Shown here in pieces: positions 24,949-33,665 of a stretch of DNA of 64,000 nt (its first letter is position 1; the number at the start of each line of letters is the position of its first letter). A program made the translations under genes and the position numbers. The stretch is from Acholeplasma equirhinis (GTDB taxonomy: Bacteria; Bacillota_I; Bacilli_A; Acholeplasmatales; Acholeplasmataceae). The notes below the pieces were generated by a model, which saw only the letters and a program-made list of their open reading frames with translations, was not told the DNA's origin and ran no database searches. The stretch is from contig NZ_JAFIDC010000002.1 of assembly GCF_017052655.1 (NCBI RefSeq), positions 1-64,000 on the forward strand, written 5' to 3'.

Positions 24949-25205
24949 GTGTAATTCTTTTAACTAAAAATGATTGCCCACAATGTGCAGCATTAAAAAT
25001 GTTTTTAAAGTTTGGACTGAATGATAAATATGCATCAGATATTAAAATTGTAAATAAAGAAACGGATACTGAAGAGTTTGAAAAACTCACATCAAAATAC
25101 GGTATTCTTAATTTACCAACAATGATTGCAGCTGATGAAGTTCTAACAAGAACTCAACCTACACCAGTTGTTCAATTCTTAGAAAAACACGTAGGAAAGA
25201 AATGA
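24945..25205 (+). CDS. nrdH: NrdH-like glutaredoxin
   Basis: A small thioredoxin-fold protein (86 residues) with the redox motif CPQC at residues 11-14 and the cis-proline segment LNLPTMI. It is the last gene of the nrd operon, coupled to nrdF by ATGA, so it is most likely the electron donor to NrdE. It is slightly longer than usual NrdH and diverged. Confidence 0.8.
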   Translation: MSVILLTKNDCPQCAALKMFLKFGLNDKYASDIKIVNKETDTEEFEKLTSKYGILNLPTMIAADEVLTRTQPTPVVQFLEKHVGKK

Positions 25206-25216
25206 AATAAAAAAAC

Positions 25217-25246
25217 AAAGGCAAGAAAATTTCTTGCCTTTTTTGT
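25217..25246. terminator. Terminator after nrdH
   Basis: Stem AAAGGCAAGAAA / TTTCTTGCCTTT followed by T residues; an A run on the left lets it also end the opposing GH18 gene. Confidence 0.9.
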
Positions 25247-25252
25247 TCTTTG

Positions 25253-27457
25253 TTATGATTTATTTAATGCACTACCCATTGCTGCAAGTAGTATACCTGA
25301 TGTATCAGTTCCATATTCCCAGAACATGAGTCCACCAAGTCCTTTAGCAAGGATGTATTCACCTTTATCTTGAATTGATCTTGGTGAGTCATATGATACG
25401 AATTCAGTACCTAGCGTATTCACGATGTATGGTACTTTTGCTACGGTGTCATAAATCTTTAAGTAATTATCATTTGATAAATAGTTTGAGATTAAGACAT
25501 CGTAGAATACAGAACCTGCAGATACCCATGAACCATATACACCTGTTGATGAATTATAAGTTCTTGTTTGTTTAACACCATAGAATGCTAAACCAAAGAT
25601 AAGTTTTGAATTTTGAACACCATATCCGTTAAAGATTGGTACAGATTCATCTATTGATGCGGTTGCTGCTGAACGAGCGACTTTGAATTCTGCATGATGG
25701 AATGTTGATTGTTTGTAAAGTGGATTTTGGTAACTACCACCAGATGAAGCCATGGAATAAGTCATCACGTTAATATAATCAATATATTGTTTAGAATTTG
25801 TTAAGTCATAACGTGGTGGTTGCCATTGACCTCCAGTGATTGCTGTTGTTACTAAATGATGTGGATTATTTGCCTTAACTTTTTGATATACAACAGTCAT
25901 TAAAGCAGTATAAAGGGTTGCTTCACTTGGTGTTGGTGTTTCCCAGTCGATATCCACACCATCAAATCCATAAGCGTTGATCATATTTACAATTTGATTT
26001 GCAAAGTTTTCAATTCTTGCTGAAGTTAATACAATATTACTCCATTGAGATTCTGGTGCAACCGAGAAGATTACCCAGTTACCATATGTTCTTGCTTTAG
26101 GGAAGATATGTGTTTGGATATTATTTAAAACAGCAGGACCAGATAAATTACCATTTGAATCAGCTGTAATGAAAGCTGTGTTAATAATATCAAGTGTTTC
26201 AAAGAACGCATCATTGACAGCATCATAGTTTCTATATATATAACTTGATGCAATCGGTATTTGAAGCGATTTCTTGAATAAGACATTAATTTCATAAGTT
26301 CTTGTAAGTTCACCTGAATCACTTGTGATATGTGCAGTTAAAACGACTTTCTTATCACCATAAGAAACATGGAATGTACCATCATTTTCAATTACATTAG
26401 TATTAGAAGAAGACCAGGTAATTTGATAAGAACTAAATGATAAAGGAAGTTTAATACTCTTATCAGTGTATGATGGAATAATTGAATTTAGATATTGATC
26501 AAGTGCTGTCATACTTGCTCCCTCCCAAAGAGCTTGTAGGGTTACGACGTTCTTGTGGTCGGATGCTTTCATTGGAATGAATGTTTCATGTGTTGTTTCT
26601 CCATCAAACCAACCTTTAAATTCAAAATTCTTTCTATAAATTTCTGGTAATATAGTTTCTTCATCAATTACTAAACTAAAGGTATCTTCATCAGGCATCG
26701 GTTTATAGAAATTAACAGTTAAATCTCCACCAGTATATTCATTTAAATCTGTATCAAAATCAACAAGATATCCAATAGTTTCGTTTGAGAAGAAGTTTCT
26801 TAATTCTTCATTATTTTCAAAATCAACATTTTGATGATAAGTTGCAAGAATGAAATCATAATCTGGTAAATTTAAATGCTCAATAAGTTTGAGTGCAGGA
26901 TCTCCATAAACAACTTCATATAAATCCAAATCAACATTGTATTTAATAAATAATTTATAGTTCCAACGTAGGCCATTATCTCTTTTAGGAATAATTGTGT
27001 AGTTATTTGAATTAAGCGCATTGAAATCTTTAAAGGTAAAGGATTTAAATGCCTCAGTTTGGGCAATAACATCTTTCGTATATTGACCACCTGCAGGATT
27101 AAATTTAACAAGTACAGGTAAGGTTTCATTTGCCTCAACGAATCTATCTGCGAAAAATTCTAAAGTAACAATTTTTCCTTGAGTAGAATATTCATTTGAT
27201 TCAACAATCGAATCATTAATTTTAAAAGCTGGAATTGAATTCAAAGATGTAAAATCAATTTTTAATCTAAACTTTTCATATAAAACCTCTAAATCAAAAG
27301 AAACACCAGAAGTACTTGTCGTAACTTCGCGTGTTTTTAAATCAAGAGATATATTTAGATATGTTGTTGGTTCGTCATCTTCAATAATGATTGGATCCTG
27401 ACAAGCAGCAATCAATAAGATGCTAAACAACAGCATTAAGGTAAATAGTTTTTTCAT
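25253..27457 (-). CDS. Lipoprotein with glycosyl hydrolase family 18 domain
   Basis: A surface lipoprotein of 734 residues. The signal peptide ends with LLIAAC at residues 14-19. An InlB-type repeat (KNFEFKGWFDGET ... LQALWEG) lies near 280-320. A bacterial Ig-like stretch (around ITWSSSNTNVI) follows near 360, and the C-terminal half is a GH18 barrel. The GH18 signature DGVDIDWE is intact, with catalytic Glu506. The family cleaves beta-1,4-linked N-acetylglucosamine polymers. The start at 27457 has AGGGG 8 bases upstream; a longer in-frame start at 27511 would precede the signal peptide and is rejected. It has no operon partner. Confidence 0.85.
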   Translation of the reverse strand: MKKLFTLMLLFSILLIAACQDPIIIEDDEPTTYLNISLDLKTREVTTSTSGVSFDLEVLYEKFRLKIDFTSLNSIPAFKINDSIVESNEYSTQGKIVTLEFFADRFVEANETLPVLVKFNPAGGQYTKDVIAQTEAFKSFTFKDFNALNSNNYTIIPKRDNGLRWNYKLFIKYNVDLDLYEVVYGDPALKLIEHLNLPDYDFILATYHQNVDFENNEELRNFFSNETIGYLVDFDTDLNEYTGGDLTVNFYKPMPDEDTFSLVIDEETILPEIYRKNFEFKGWFDGETTHETFIPMKASDHKNVVTLQALWEGASMTALDQYLNSIIPSYTDKSIKLPLSFSSYQITWSSSNTNVIENDGTFHVSYGDKKVVLTAHITSDSGELTRTYEINVLFKKSLQIPIASSYIYRNYDAVNDAFFETLDIINTAFITADSNGNLSGPAVLNNIQTHIFPKARTYGNWVIFSVAPESQWSNIVLTSARIENFANQIVNMINAYGFDGVDIDWETPTPSEATLYTALMTVVYQKVKANNPHHLVTTAITGGQWQPPRYDLTNSKQYIDYINVMTYSMASSGGSYQNPLYKQSTFHHAEFKVARSAATASIDESVPIFNGYGVQNSKLIFGLAFYGVKQTRTYNSSTGVYGSWVSAGSVFYDVLISNYLSNDNYLKIYDTVAKVPYIVNTLGTEFVSYDSPRSIQDKGEYILAKGLGGLMFWEYGTDTSGILLAAMGSALNKS

Positions 27458-27562
27458 AATGTAACCCCTATCATTGGTGTTTTCTGGATATAGTTTACTA
27501 TATAATTCCAAAAAGTTTAATGATTGCGAACAATATTTTCAAATTTTATAATTAATCACACA

Positions 27563-27590
27563 AATAAAAAACACCACTTACGTGATGTTT
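27563..27590 (-). terminator. Terminator of tRNA-Trp
   Basis: On the minus strand, AAACATCAC-GTAA-GTGGTGTTT followed by a T run, 14 bases past the CCA end. Confidence 0.78.
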
Positions 27591-27603
27591 ATAATTGCTA
27601 GAA

Positions 27604-27678
27604 TGGCGGGGACAGCAGGATTCGAACCCACACAGGCGGTTTTGGAGACCGTAGTGCTACCGTTGACACCATGTCCCC
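27604..27678 (-). tRNA. tRNA-Trp (anticodon CCA)
   Basis: A 75-nt cloverleaf with acceptor GGGGACA/TGTCCCC and anticodon loop CTCCAAA, so it reads only UGG. The first anticodon-stem pair is an A-C mismatch. No tRNA-Trp(TCA) is present here, in line with UGA used as stop. Confidence 0.95.
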
Positions 27679-27692
27679 CAGTCAGCCTTTAT

Positions 27693-27721
27693 AGTATAGC
27701 AAAAAAAGAATTACTTTTCAA
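27693..27721 (-). promoter_or_regulatory. Promoter of tRNA-Trp
   Basis: Minus strand TTGAAA (27716-27721) and TATACT (27693-27698) with a 17-base spacer, 15 bases before the tRNA. Confidence 0.75.
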
Positions 27722-27726
27722 GTAAG

Positions 27727-27757
27727 AAAAAGAGCGATTATTTATCATCGCTCTTTG
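27727..27757 (-). terminator. Terminator overlapping the end of the gene at 27738
   Basis: Minus-strand stem AAAGAGCGAT / ATCGCTCTTT, which includes the last codons of the gene, followed by TTCTT. Confidence 0.75.
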
Positions 27758-28799
27758 GTTCAATGTCACTGAATAACTGTTCTTCTTTAGGTCTTGGTGT
27801 ATCTACGATTTCAGGTGTTGCTAGTTTTGGTCTTTTAGCTCTAATTGAAGCCATAACATTCTTATGGAAGAACCAGAAGTATGGGATCACTAAGAATAAG
27901 ACAATATAAATACCATAAACCCACACATATACTGACCAATATGCTGATAAATCAACTGGATGATATTTTGTAACAATATTGTAAGTTTCAATATCGGTTT
28001 CAGTTAATCTTAAACTTTCTAATTTCTTTGAAATATTGAAAGTTTCAGCTTTTAAATTAAGGTTTGTATGTTTAACCAGTGGTTGATCTCCACCTAAGTC
28101 AAGATTTCCATCTGTTAATTGATAGATTATAGTTTCAACAAGTTCACCATCAACCTCAGTATAGGCTGTAAATTCAATTGATACAATATCATATTCGTTT
28201 GGTGCTTCGAATTCTGAGTGTTTTGCCTCATAGAAATTTGAATTCAATAGATAAGTTGTTGTAGCTAATCTATTATAAACATCTGTTGGGTTTGTATAGA
28301 TGTTGAACTCAGGAACACTGTATTTTTTATCTTCAACAGTTAATGTGTTTGATTTTTTGATAAGTTTTTGTTCAGGATCGTTCACATTAATTGCCACAAT
28401 CGACAATGCATAATATGTAACATCCTTACTATATTCATCTAGCACAATATAGAAGCCATCATCCCAAACTGGTGCATTTGGATTTTGATAAGTTGAGATA
28501 AAAGGATAAATACTGAATTTGATTTTAAATTTATCATCAATATTTTCTCCGGTTGTATCATAATAAATACTATCGTCTTGATTTTTAATTGGGGTACTTG
28601 AATAATAAGTACCCATTGCAGCATTTAAATGCGCAATACCATCAAAAATATCGTAGTTTTCATTTTTAATAAATTTAGATATATTATCTTCAACATAGAA
28701 TAATCTTTGAATGCCACCGACACCTCTATATTCATATTCGACAGTTGAAACAATTAGTAATACGAGAATAAAATAAAGGATTCTTCCAATCCATTTCAT
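27738..28799 (-). CDS. Unknown membrane-anchored protein with large outer domain
   Basis: I do not recognise this family. The 353-residue protein has an N-terminal hydrophobic segment (ILYFILVLLIVSTV), an external domain of about 260 residues rich in Tyr, Asp and Asn, a second membrane segment (YGIYIVLFLVIPYFWFF) near residue 300, and an acidic/basic cytoplasmic tail of about 45 residues. The topology suggests a bitopic sensor, anchor or assembly factor. It is monocistronic, between tRNA genes, with its own terminator. Confidence 0.7.
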   Translation of the reverse strand: MKWIGRILYFILVLLIVSTVEYEYRGVGGIQRLFYVEDNISKFIKNENYDIFDGIAHLNAAMGTYYSSTPIKNQDDSIYYDTTGENIDDKFKIKFSIYPFISTYQNPNAPVWDDGFYIVLDEYSKDVTYYALSIVAINVNDPEQKLIKKSNTLTVEDKKYSVPEFNIYTNPTDVYNRLATTTYLLNSNFYEAKHSEFEAPNEYDIVSIEFTAYTEVDGELVETIIYQLTDGNLDLGGDQPLVKHTNLNLKAETFNISKKLESLRLTETDIETYNIVTKYHPVDLSAYWSVYVWVYGIYIVLFLVIPYFWFFHKNVMASIRAKRPKLATPEIVDTPRPKEEQLFSDIEPKSDDK

Positions 28800-28882
28800 G
28801 TATGCTACACATCCTTTCTATATTATCTTACCAAATAAAAAATTAATTTTTAACAAAAAACTTATTTTACTACTTTTTAAAC

Positions 28883-28910
28883 TTTACAAATGGAAAAATG
28901 TTGGTATAAT
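28883..28910 (+). promoter_or_regulatory. Promoter of the His-Gln-Leu tRNA operon
   Basis: TTTACA (28883-28888), a 16-base spacer and TATAAT (28905-28910) preceded by TGG, an extended -10. Confidence 0.78.
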
Positions 28911-28928
28911 ATAACTTGCGTTGAGTAT

Positions 28929-29005
28929 GGCGGTCGTGGCGAAGTGGTTAACGCATCGGCTTGTGGCGCCGACACTCGAGGGTTCGATTCCCTTCGGCCG
29001 CCCCA
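28929..29005 (+). tRNA. tRNA-His (anticodon GTG)
   Basis: A cloverleaf with anticodon loop TTGTGGC and the extra G at position -1 that pairs with C73, the tRNA-His hallmark. CCA is encoded. Confidence 0.96.
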
Positions 29006-29028
29006 CTTTTTACTCAATCACGAAAGAT

Positions 29029-29103
29029 AGGCCCATAGCCAAGCGGTAAGGCAACGGACTTTGACTCCGTCACTCGTAGGTTCAAATCCTGCTGGGCCTG
29101 CCA
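29029..29103 (+). tRNA. tRNA-Gln (anticodon TTG)
   Basis: A 75-nt cloverleaf with acceptor AGGCCCA/TGGGCCT and anticodon loop CTTTGAC; encoded CCA. Confidence 0.96.
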
Positions 29104-29132
29104 TCTTTTTTTTAAAGGTTTAAATATAGGTT

Positions 29133-29216
29133 GCGGGTGTGGCGAAACTGGCAGACGCACTAGACTTAGGATCTAGCGCCCTAGGCGTGCAGGTTCAACT
29201 CCTGTCACCCGCACCA
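29133..29216 (+). tRNA. tRNA-Leu (anticodon TAG)
   Basis: An 84-nt class II tRNA with a variable arm; anticodon stem TAGA/TCTA around CTTAGGA; encoded CCA. Confidence 0.96.
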
Positions 29217-29230
29217 CATAAGATAAAATG

Positions 29231-29261
29231 GCTCGATACAACAGTATCGAGCTTTTGTTTT
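29231..29261 (+). terminator. Terminator of the His-Gln-Leu tRNA operon
   Basis: Stem GCTCGATAC / GTATCGAGC with loop AACA, then TTTTGTTTT. Confidence 0.92.
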
Positions 29262-29328
29262 ATGACTAATGATTATACTTACTTTAAATTCTTATAAATT
29301 AATAAGATTATGACGTTTATTAAGTTTT

Positions 29329-29357
29329 TTGATATATATAAGTATTGAGAGTATAAT
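29329..29357 (+). promoter_or_regulatory. Promoter of the InlB-repeat lipoprotein gene
   Basis: TTGATA (29329-29334) and TATAAT (29352-29357) with a 17-base spacer, 40 bases before the start codon. Confidence 0.75.
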
Positions 29358-29397
29358 TAAAAGTAAATAAAATTATTTATATATAAAGGGGATATAG

Positions 29398-31401
29398 ATG
29401 AAAAAACTTATTTGGTTTATATTATCATTTGCATTTGTTTTAGGTTTAGTTGCCTGTAGCGACAGTACTATATCAGAAGACAAGTTCTTTACAGTTACAT
29501 TTGATGTTCAAGGGGGAACAGATGTACAAAGTATTGAAGTTAAAGAAGGTTCTTCAATCACATTAACAAATTATTCCACTACAAAGAGTGGATTTGATTT
29601 TGATGGTTGGGCTCTATCTATTAATGGACAATTACTGACAGGCAGTTATAAAGTAACAGCAAATGTAACTTTATACGCAAAATTCACACAACAAGTCGAA
29701 AGTTATCAAATTTCATTTTATGATGAAGAAGGCACACTTTTAACTACGAAGACGGTAGCTGAGGGGGTAACACCATCATATAATTATAATCCTTCTGATA
29801 CTGATGAATGGGATTATACTTTTGAAGGATGGAAAGAATCACAATTATCAAGTACAGTTTTAACATCATTACCTGCAGCAACAGATAATGCATCATATTA
29901 TGCAGCTGTAACAGCAACAAAAAAACAATATACACTAACATTCATAACCAACGGTGGAAGTACGATTAATACGATTACAGTCGATTACGGAACAGAAGTT
30001 TCTGCACCGACAAATCCTATCAAAGAGGGATTCAATTTTGTATCTTGGACAACAGATGCTGCATTAAACAATGCAGCAACTTGGCCATTTACTGTACAAA
30101 GTAATGTAACATTTTATGCTGCATGGAATGAAAAAATAAAATTAGGAACCTACTTACAAGCACTATTAAATTCATATCAATATGACATAATGGACTTCAT
30201 CCCTACAAAGATGCAACCAGGTGAAGTGTTGGTAAATGCATCTCAAACTACACTTGATTTTACCAATTTCGTTAATCTTTCAGATATTCCAAACGGTTAT
30301 GGTGAACAATGGCAAATGGTATTAGATAATTTAGAACAAACAAAATCATTTACACAAATATTAAGTGTTGTAGATAGTTTGTCTATATCAGCAGTAACTG
30401 TATTTAATAATTACATAGATTCAAATCCATCCGATGTAAATAACTTCACATTCACATCAGGTATTTATAATATAACTATTAAATATGAAGATGATGTTAT
30501 ATTTCTAGTCATTGATTTTACAGCTAATATTCCAGGGTTTGGTAATCAAACAGCACAAATCATGTTGAATTATAATATTAGTAATCAAGAAAAAGAAGGT
30601 AGAATTCAAATTGGTGACGCTAACGCGTTAAGATATGTTATTACAGAAGATTCATATACTTTTGCAATTCGCTACTTAGGAATTAGAAGAGCATATTTCA
30701 ATATTAAAGAAAACCACGATGGTTCAGTTGAAGGTGCAATATTTGAATTTTTAGGCATAGATAATGGCATATCTACAAGTAGTGCTGCTCAGTTCTATAT
30801 TACAGATGACTACGTTTCAGTGGTTGGCAATAAAGCGAGTGGAATCATTGGTTTTACTAGCACAATTAATGAATTATATAATCCATCGACAGGTAAATTG
30901 CTAGGATATGAAATTAGGGAAACTGTGAGCTCAATTACTTATAATACGCTTTGGTTTAATTTGAGTGATCAAACAGGTATTACATCGATTAAAAAAATTG
31001 ACCAAGCAAATGGAAGTAATCCAAATTCCATTTATGTTAATGGCAGTGCAACATTATTTGCATCCAAAACCGTTGGAGGGTTAAGTCTTAAGAGTTTCTC
31101 AAGAAGATACGATATTGAATTTAGAAAACAATATGTATATTACCTTGATGGTGCAGAACTAACAAGAGCTGAAATTGAAGTGCCAATGCTATTTGTACAA
31201 GCAGAACAATACGCATCACTCGTTACTGACGTTAAATCCAACAATGCAAATCTCTCCACATTTAACATGACAGTCAGTACCTCAACTAAATCAAAGATTG
31301 AAGCAGATTATTCAACAATGATTGATATCTTCATTACAAACAAAGAGAGTATCAAAGTTGAAGATATCATTGGATTTATCGGAAATAAATATACACACTA
31401 A
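29398..31401 (+). CDS. Lipoprotein with three InlB B-type repeats
   Basis: A surface lipoprotein (667 residues). The signal peptide ends LGLVAC, with the lipid cysteine near residue 20. Three repeats of the InlB B / Listeria-Bacteroides type follow (FDVQGGTDVQ ... FDGWA; ISFYDEEGT ... FEGWK; FITNGGSTIN ... FVSWT), filling residues 30-250. The C-terminal 400 residues are beta-rich and unrecognised. AAAGGGGA precedes the ATG. It is likely an adhesive or scaffold protein, but no ligand can be named. Confidence 0.8.
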   Translation: MKKLIWFILSFAFVLGLVACSDSTISEDKFFTVTFDVQGGTDVQSIEVKEGSSITLTNYSTTKSGFDFDGWALSINGQLLTGSYKVTANVTLYAKFTQQVESYQISFYDEEGTLLTTKTVAEGVTPSYNYNPSDTDEWDYTFEGWKESQLSSTVLTSLPAATDNASYYAAVTATKKQYTLTFITNGGSTINTITVDYGTEVSAPTNPIKEGFNFVSWTTDAALNNAATWPFTVQSNVTFYAAWNEKIKLGTYLQALLNSYQYDIMDFIPTKMQPGEVLVNASQTTLDFTNFVNLSDIPNGYGEQWQMVLDNLEQTKSFTQILSVVDSLSISAVTVFNNYIDSNPSDVNNFTFTSGIYNITIKYEDDVIFLVIDFTANIPGFGNQTAQIMLNYNISNQEKEGRIQIGDANALRYVITEDSYTFAIRYLGIRRAYFNIKENHDGSVEGAIFEFLGIDNGISTSSAAQFYITDDYVSVVGNKASGIIGFTSTINELYNPSTGKLLGYEIRETVSSITYNTLWFNLSDQTGITSIKKIDQANGSNPNSIYVNGSATLFASKTVGGLSLKSFSRRYDIEFRKQYVYYLDGAELTRAEIEVPMLFVQAEQYASLVTDVKSNNANLSTFNMTVSTSTKSKIEADYSTMIDIFITNKESIKVEDIIGFIGNKYTH

Positions 31402-31421
31402 TTAAATATTTTATATTGATT

Positions 31422-31469
31422 AAAGGACGATATTTTACATGTTATATGTAATCTATTGTCCTTTTTCTT
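31422..31469 (+). terminator. Terminator after the InlB lipoprotein
   Basis: A long imperfect hairpin: AAAGGAC pairs with GTCCTTT and TTACAT with ATGTAA, followed by a T-rich run. Confidence 0.7.
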
Positions 31470-31613
31470 TTTCCTTAGATTAAATTTCCAACTATGCTGG
31501 TCATCTTATTCTTATACTAGGATACAGTAAATGCAAATATTGTTCTATCGATTAAATTGAAGGTAAAATGAGTATATTGAAATAAGTTTGAATATTTTTA
31601 AAGTGGTATTTAA

Positions 31614-32087
31614 ATGGATATTTATGCATATCAAAGACTTATTGGAAAAATCGAAGATGATAAAAATCTGAGAGATGAATTCATTCATCTATTTGATTTA
31701 AGAACAAAAGAACAAATCGCGAGATTTGGTCTTTCTTATGCTAATCATATTTGTAAATTAGTTCAAATTAAACCTTTTGGTTTATTAAAAGATGCTTTAG
31801 ATGCGGTAAGTGAGTGGCTTGAAGGGAAAACTAGTTACCATAAAGCTAGAAATATCACTTTAAAGCATATTTTTTCAGATATTAAGATAGAAGTAGATAT
31901 TGTAAAAAGAAAGTTTTTAAAGACTATGTCTCAAATTACTTGTATCCCTCATGTAAAAGCACATGGACTATGGGCTACAGATATGGCAATCACTTTAATC
32001 AATGCATTATATCCAAACGATTTAGATAAAGTTAAATTAGAAAGAAAGTATCAAATTGAATTACTATCTAATATAAAAACATTATAA
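31614..32087 (+). CDS. Imm5-like putative immunity protein
   Basis: A 157-residue helical protein. The segments VSEWLEGKTSYHKAR and CIPHVKAHGLWATDMA resemble the W-x-G ... AR and HVKAH signatures of Imm5-like proteins in polymorphic-toxin loci (family assignment from pattern memory). No toxin gene is adjacent, so it would be an orphan. No signal peptide is present. The upstream 210 bases hold only the preceding terminator and AT-rich sequence. It could equally be another small helical family. Confidence 0.5.
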   Translation: MDIYAYQRLIGKIEDDKNLRDEFIHLFDLRTKEQIARFGLSYANHICKLVQIKPFGLLKDALDAVSEWLEGKTSYHKARNITLKHIFSDIKIEVDIVKRKFLKTMSQITCIPHVKAHGLWATDMAITLINALYPNDLDKVKLERKYQIELLSNIKTL

Positions 32088-32115
32088 ATACTGCAGTATA
32101 TATATCATTTCATGT

Positions 32116-32664
32116 ATGTTAAATAAAGTTCTATTGTATATAGGACTTTTATTAAGTTTACTTTCAGCATGTAGTGATAGTGTGTATACCTATGTTGAAC
32201 AAGAAAATGATAATCCACCAATTTCACTAGATGATACACCTAAACCACACCCTGCTGTATATAAAGAACTTAAGACTTATCGGTTTATTACCACATATGA
32301 AGAACTGATGGATTTAAATCATGTAACTGGCTTCGAGCAGTTTGATCCTGTGTTTTTCATTGATCAAAATCTAGTCGTAATTTATTTTTATATTAATGGA
32401 CAAGAATATAATGTGGAACTTAATGAGTATAAATATCATGACACTGATAAGATACTATCGGTTCAAATAGATATTGATTCACCAGGACATTTTGTACCTC
32501 ACGATGAGAATATATACCAATTAACTTTATTCGCAACTGGTTTAAAAGATGAAGAAGTTAAGAAAGTCTATTTTATTGTATATAATAGACAACTTGATCA
32601 GTATCATTCTGTTTACTACAATACGTCCAGATTTACTTTTGAAGATTATCAAATGCCGGAATAA
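32116..32664 (+). CDS. Unknown small lipoprotein
   Basis: A 182-residue protein with signal peptide and lipobox LLSAC (lipid cysteine near residue 19), followed by an acidic linker and a compact beta-rich domain with many Tyr and Asp. No family recognised. It follows the Imm5-like gene by 28 bases and may be co-transcribed. No clear ribosome site is visible before the ATG. Confidence 0.6.
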   Translation: MLNKVLLYIGLLLSLLSACSDSVYTYVEQENDNPPISLDDTPKPHPAVYKELKTYRFITTYEELMDLNHVTGFEQFDPVFFIDQNLVVIYFYINGQEYNVELNEYKYHDTDKILSVQIDIDSPGHFVPHDENIYQLTLFATGLKDEEVKKVYFIVYNRQLDQYHSVYYNTSRFTFEDYQMPE

Positions 32665-32684
32665 TAAAAACTACATAAATTAGC

Positions 32685-32715
32685 TAAAGACCTTAACAGC
32701 ATGTTGGGCCTTTTT
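32685..32715 (+). terminator. Probable terminator
   Basis: An imperfect hairpin (AAAG.CC..AACA with TGTT..GG.CTTT) ending in a run of T. Confidence 0.55.
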
Positions 32716-32792
32716 AATTTAATTAATCAGAAAAATATAAAGATTCTACTATAATTAAAGAGACATCATAAATATAAGTAGAGGATGTAACA

Positions 32793-33203
32793 ATGCAATT
32801 AAAAGAATTTCAAACAGGTGTTGGAGAAATTATCATGTACTGTCAATGTATAGAACATGATATGAAATGGATTTACGCAGGTTTAATTAATGAATCATAT
32901 ATTGAAAACTTTAATGCAGTAGAAAAATTTACATTAGGACAAGTCGTTAAAGAAATTAGAGATAAAGATTACTTAGATAATATGCGTTGGTTTTCCAAAG
33001 ATGACTATAAACTTTTATCTGAAGTTATTGGAATTAGAAACTATTGGGCACATCATGCATTTAGAGACTTTGTGTATGAAGGGTTAAAGAGTGAAGAATA
33101 TAAAAAAGTTTCTGCTAGATTATTAAATGATAAAAATAAATTAGGTAAGATTTCTCAAGTTGTAGAAAAATTAAGAGTTAAAATATTTACAAAAGGTATA
33201 TAA
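32793..33203 (+). CDS. HEPN-like helical protein
   Basis: A 136-residue all-helical protein. The sequence IRNYWAHHAF supplies an RxxxxH motif (Arg-Asn-Tyr-Trp-Ala-His), the signature of HEPN-fold RNases and related proteins. The surrounding helices fit a HEPN-sized domain. No obvious nucleotidyltransferase (MNT) partner is next to it, so toxin activity is speculative. GAGGATG lies before the ATG. It sits in an accessory stretch of small orphan genes. Confidence 0.5.
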   Translation: MQLKEFQTGVGEIIMYCQCIEHDMKWIYAGLINESYIENFNAVEKFTLGQVVKEIRDKDYLDNMRWFSKDDYKLLSEVIGIRNYWAHHAFRDFVYEGLKSEEYKKVSARLLNDKNKLGKISQVVEKLRVKIFTKGI

Positions 33204-33229
33204 AATATTTCGTGAAAGAAGATGATGAA

Positions 33230-33623
33230 ATGAATGCTGCACTACTAGTTATTGATATGCAAAAAGCCTGTTGTTATGATTAGAGATATTGAAGAAGGGG
33301 ATGGTCCTGACTATCAATATATCTCTGGTTTAGAAGTGGATAAGAGCGACATTGAAATTACAAAAGTTTTCAATAACAGTTTCTGGCAAACAAATCTTGA
33401 TCAAATATTAAAAGAAAAAAGGATAGATACTGTCATTATTTCAGGTAATGCACTTGAACACTGTGTAACAGCTACATATTTTGGTGCGAAAGAACGAGGT
33501 TATCGTGTGCTTTTCCTACAACGAGGTATTGTTGCTGAATTTAATGAAAATCTTCAAAGATTATATTTTGAAAAACCGTTAGTTTCATATGCTGCACTCG
33601 CTTCAATGTTTAAATCAAAATAA
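33230..33623 (+). pseudogene. Isochorismatase-family hydrolase, internally deleted and frameshifted
   Basis: The frame opening at ATG 33230 encodes MNAALLVIDMQKA, the hallmark start of isochorismatase/nicotinamidase-type cysteine hydrolases, then stops at a TAG after 17 codons. A second frame from 33252 carries the rest, from KKPVVMIRDIEEG through SGNALEHCVTATYFGA, where the catalytic Cys lies. Intact homologues have roughly 30 more residues between these parts. A deletion with frame loss around 33254-33260 explains this. Translation of the second frame alone would give a fragment lacking the catalytic Asp. Confidence 0.78.
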
Positions 33624-33657
33624 AAGAACCCAACCATAATCCGTTGGGTTTTATTTT
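33624..33657. terminator. Bidirectional terminator
   Basis: Stem ACCCAAC / GTTGGGT with A-rich left and T-rich right flanks, between convergent genes. Confidence 0.85.
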
Positions 33658-33665
33658 GTATAAAA

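Noticed and set aside
27604-27678. Mycoplasma code with UGA as tryptophan
   Set aside because: The only tRNA-Trp here has anticodon CCA, and TGA ends several genes (speA, oppB, oppD, sufS, sufU) exactly where the family ends.
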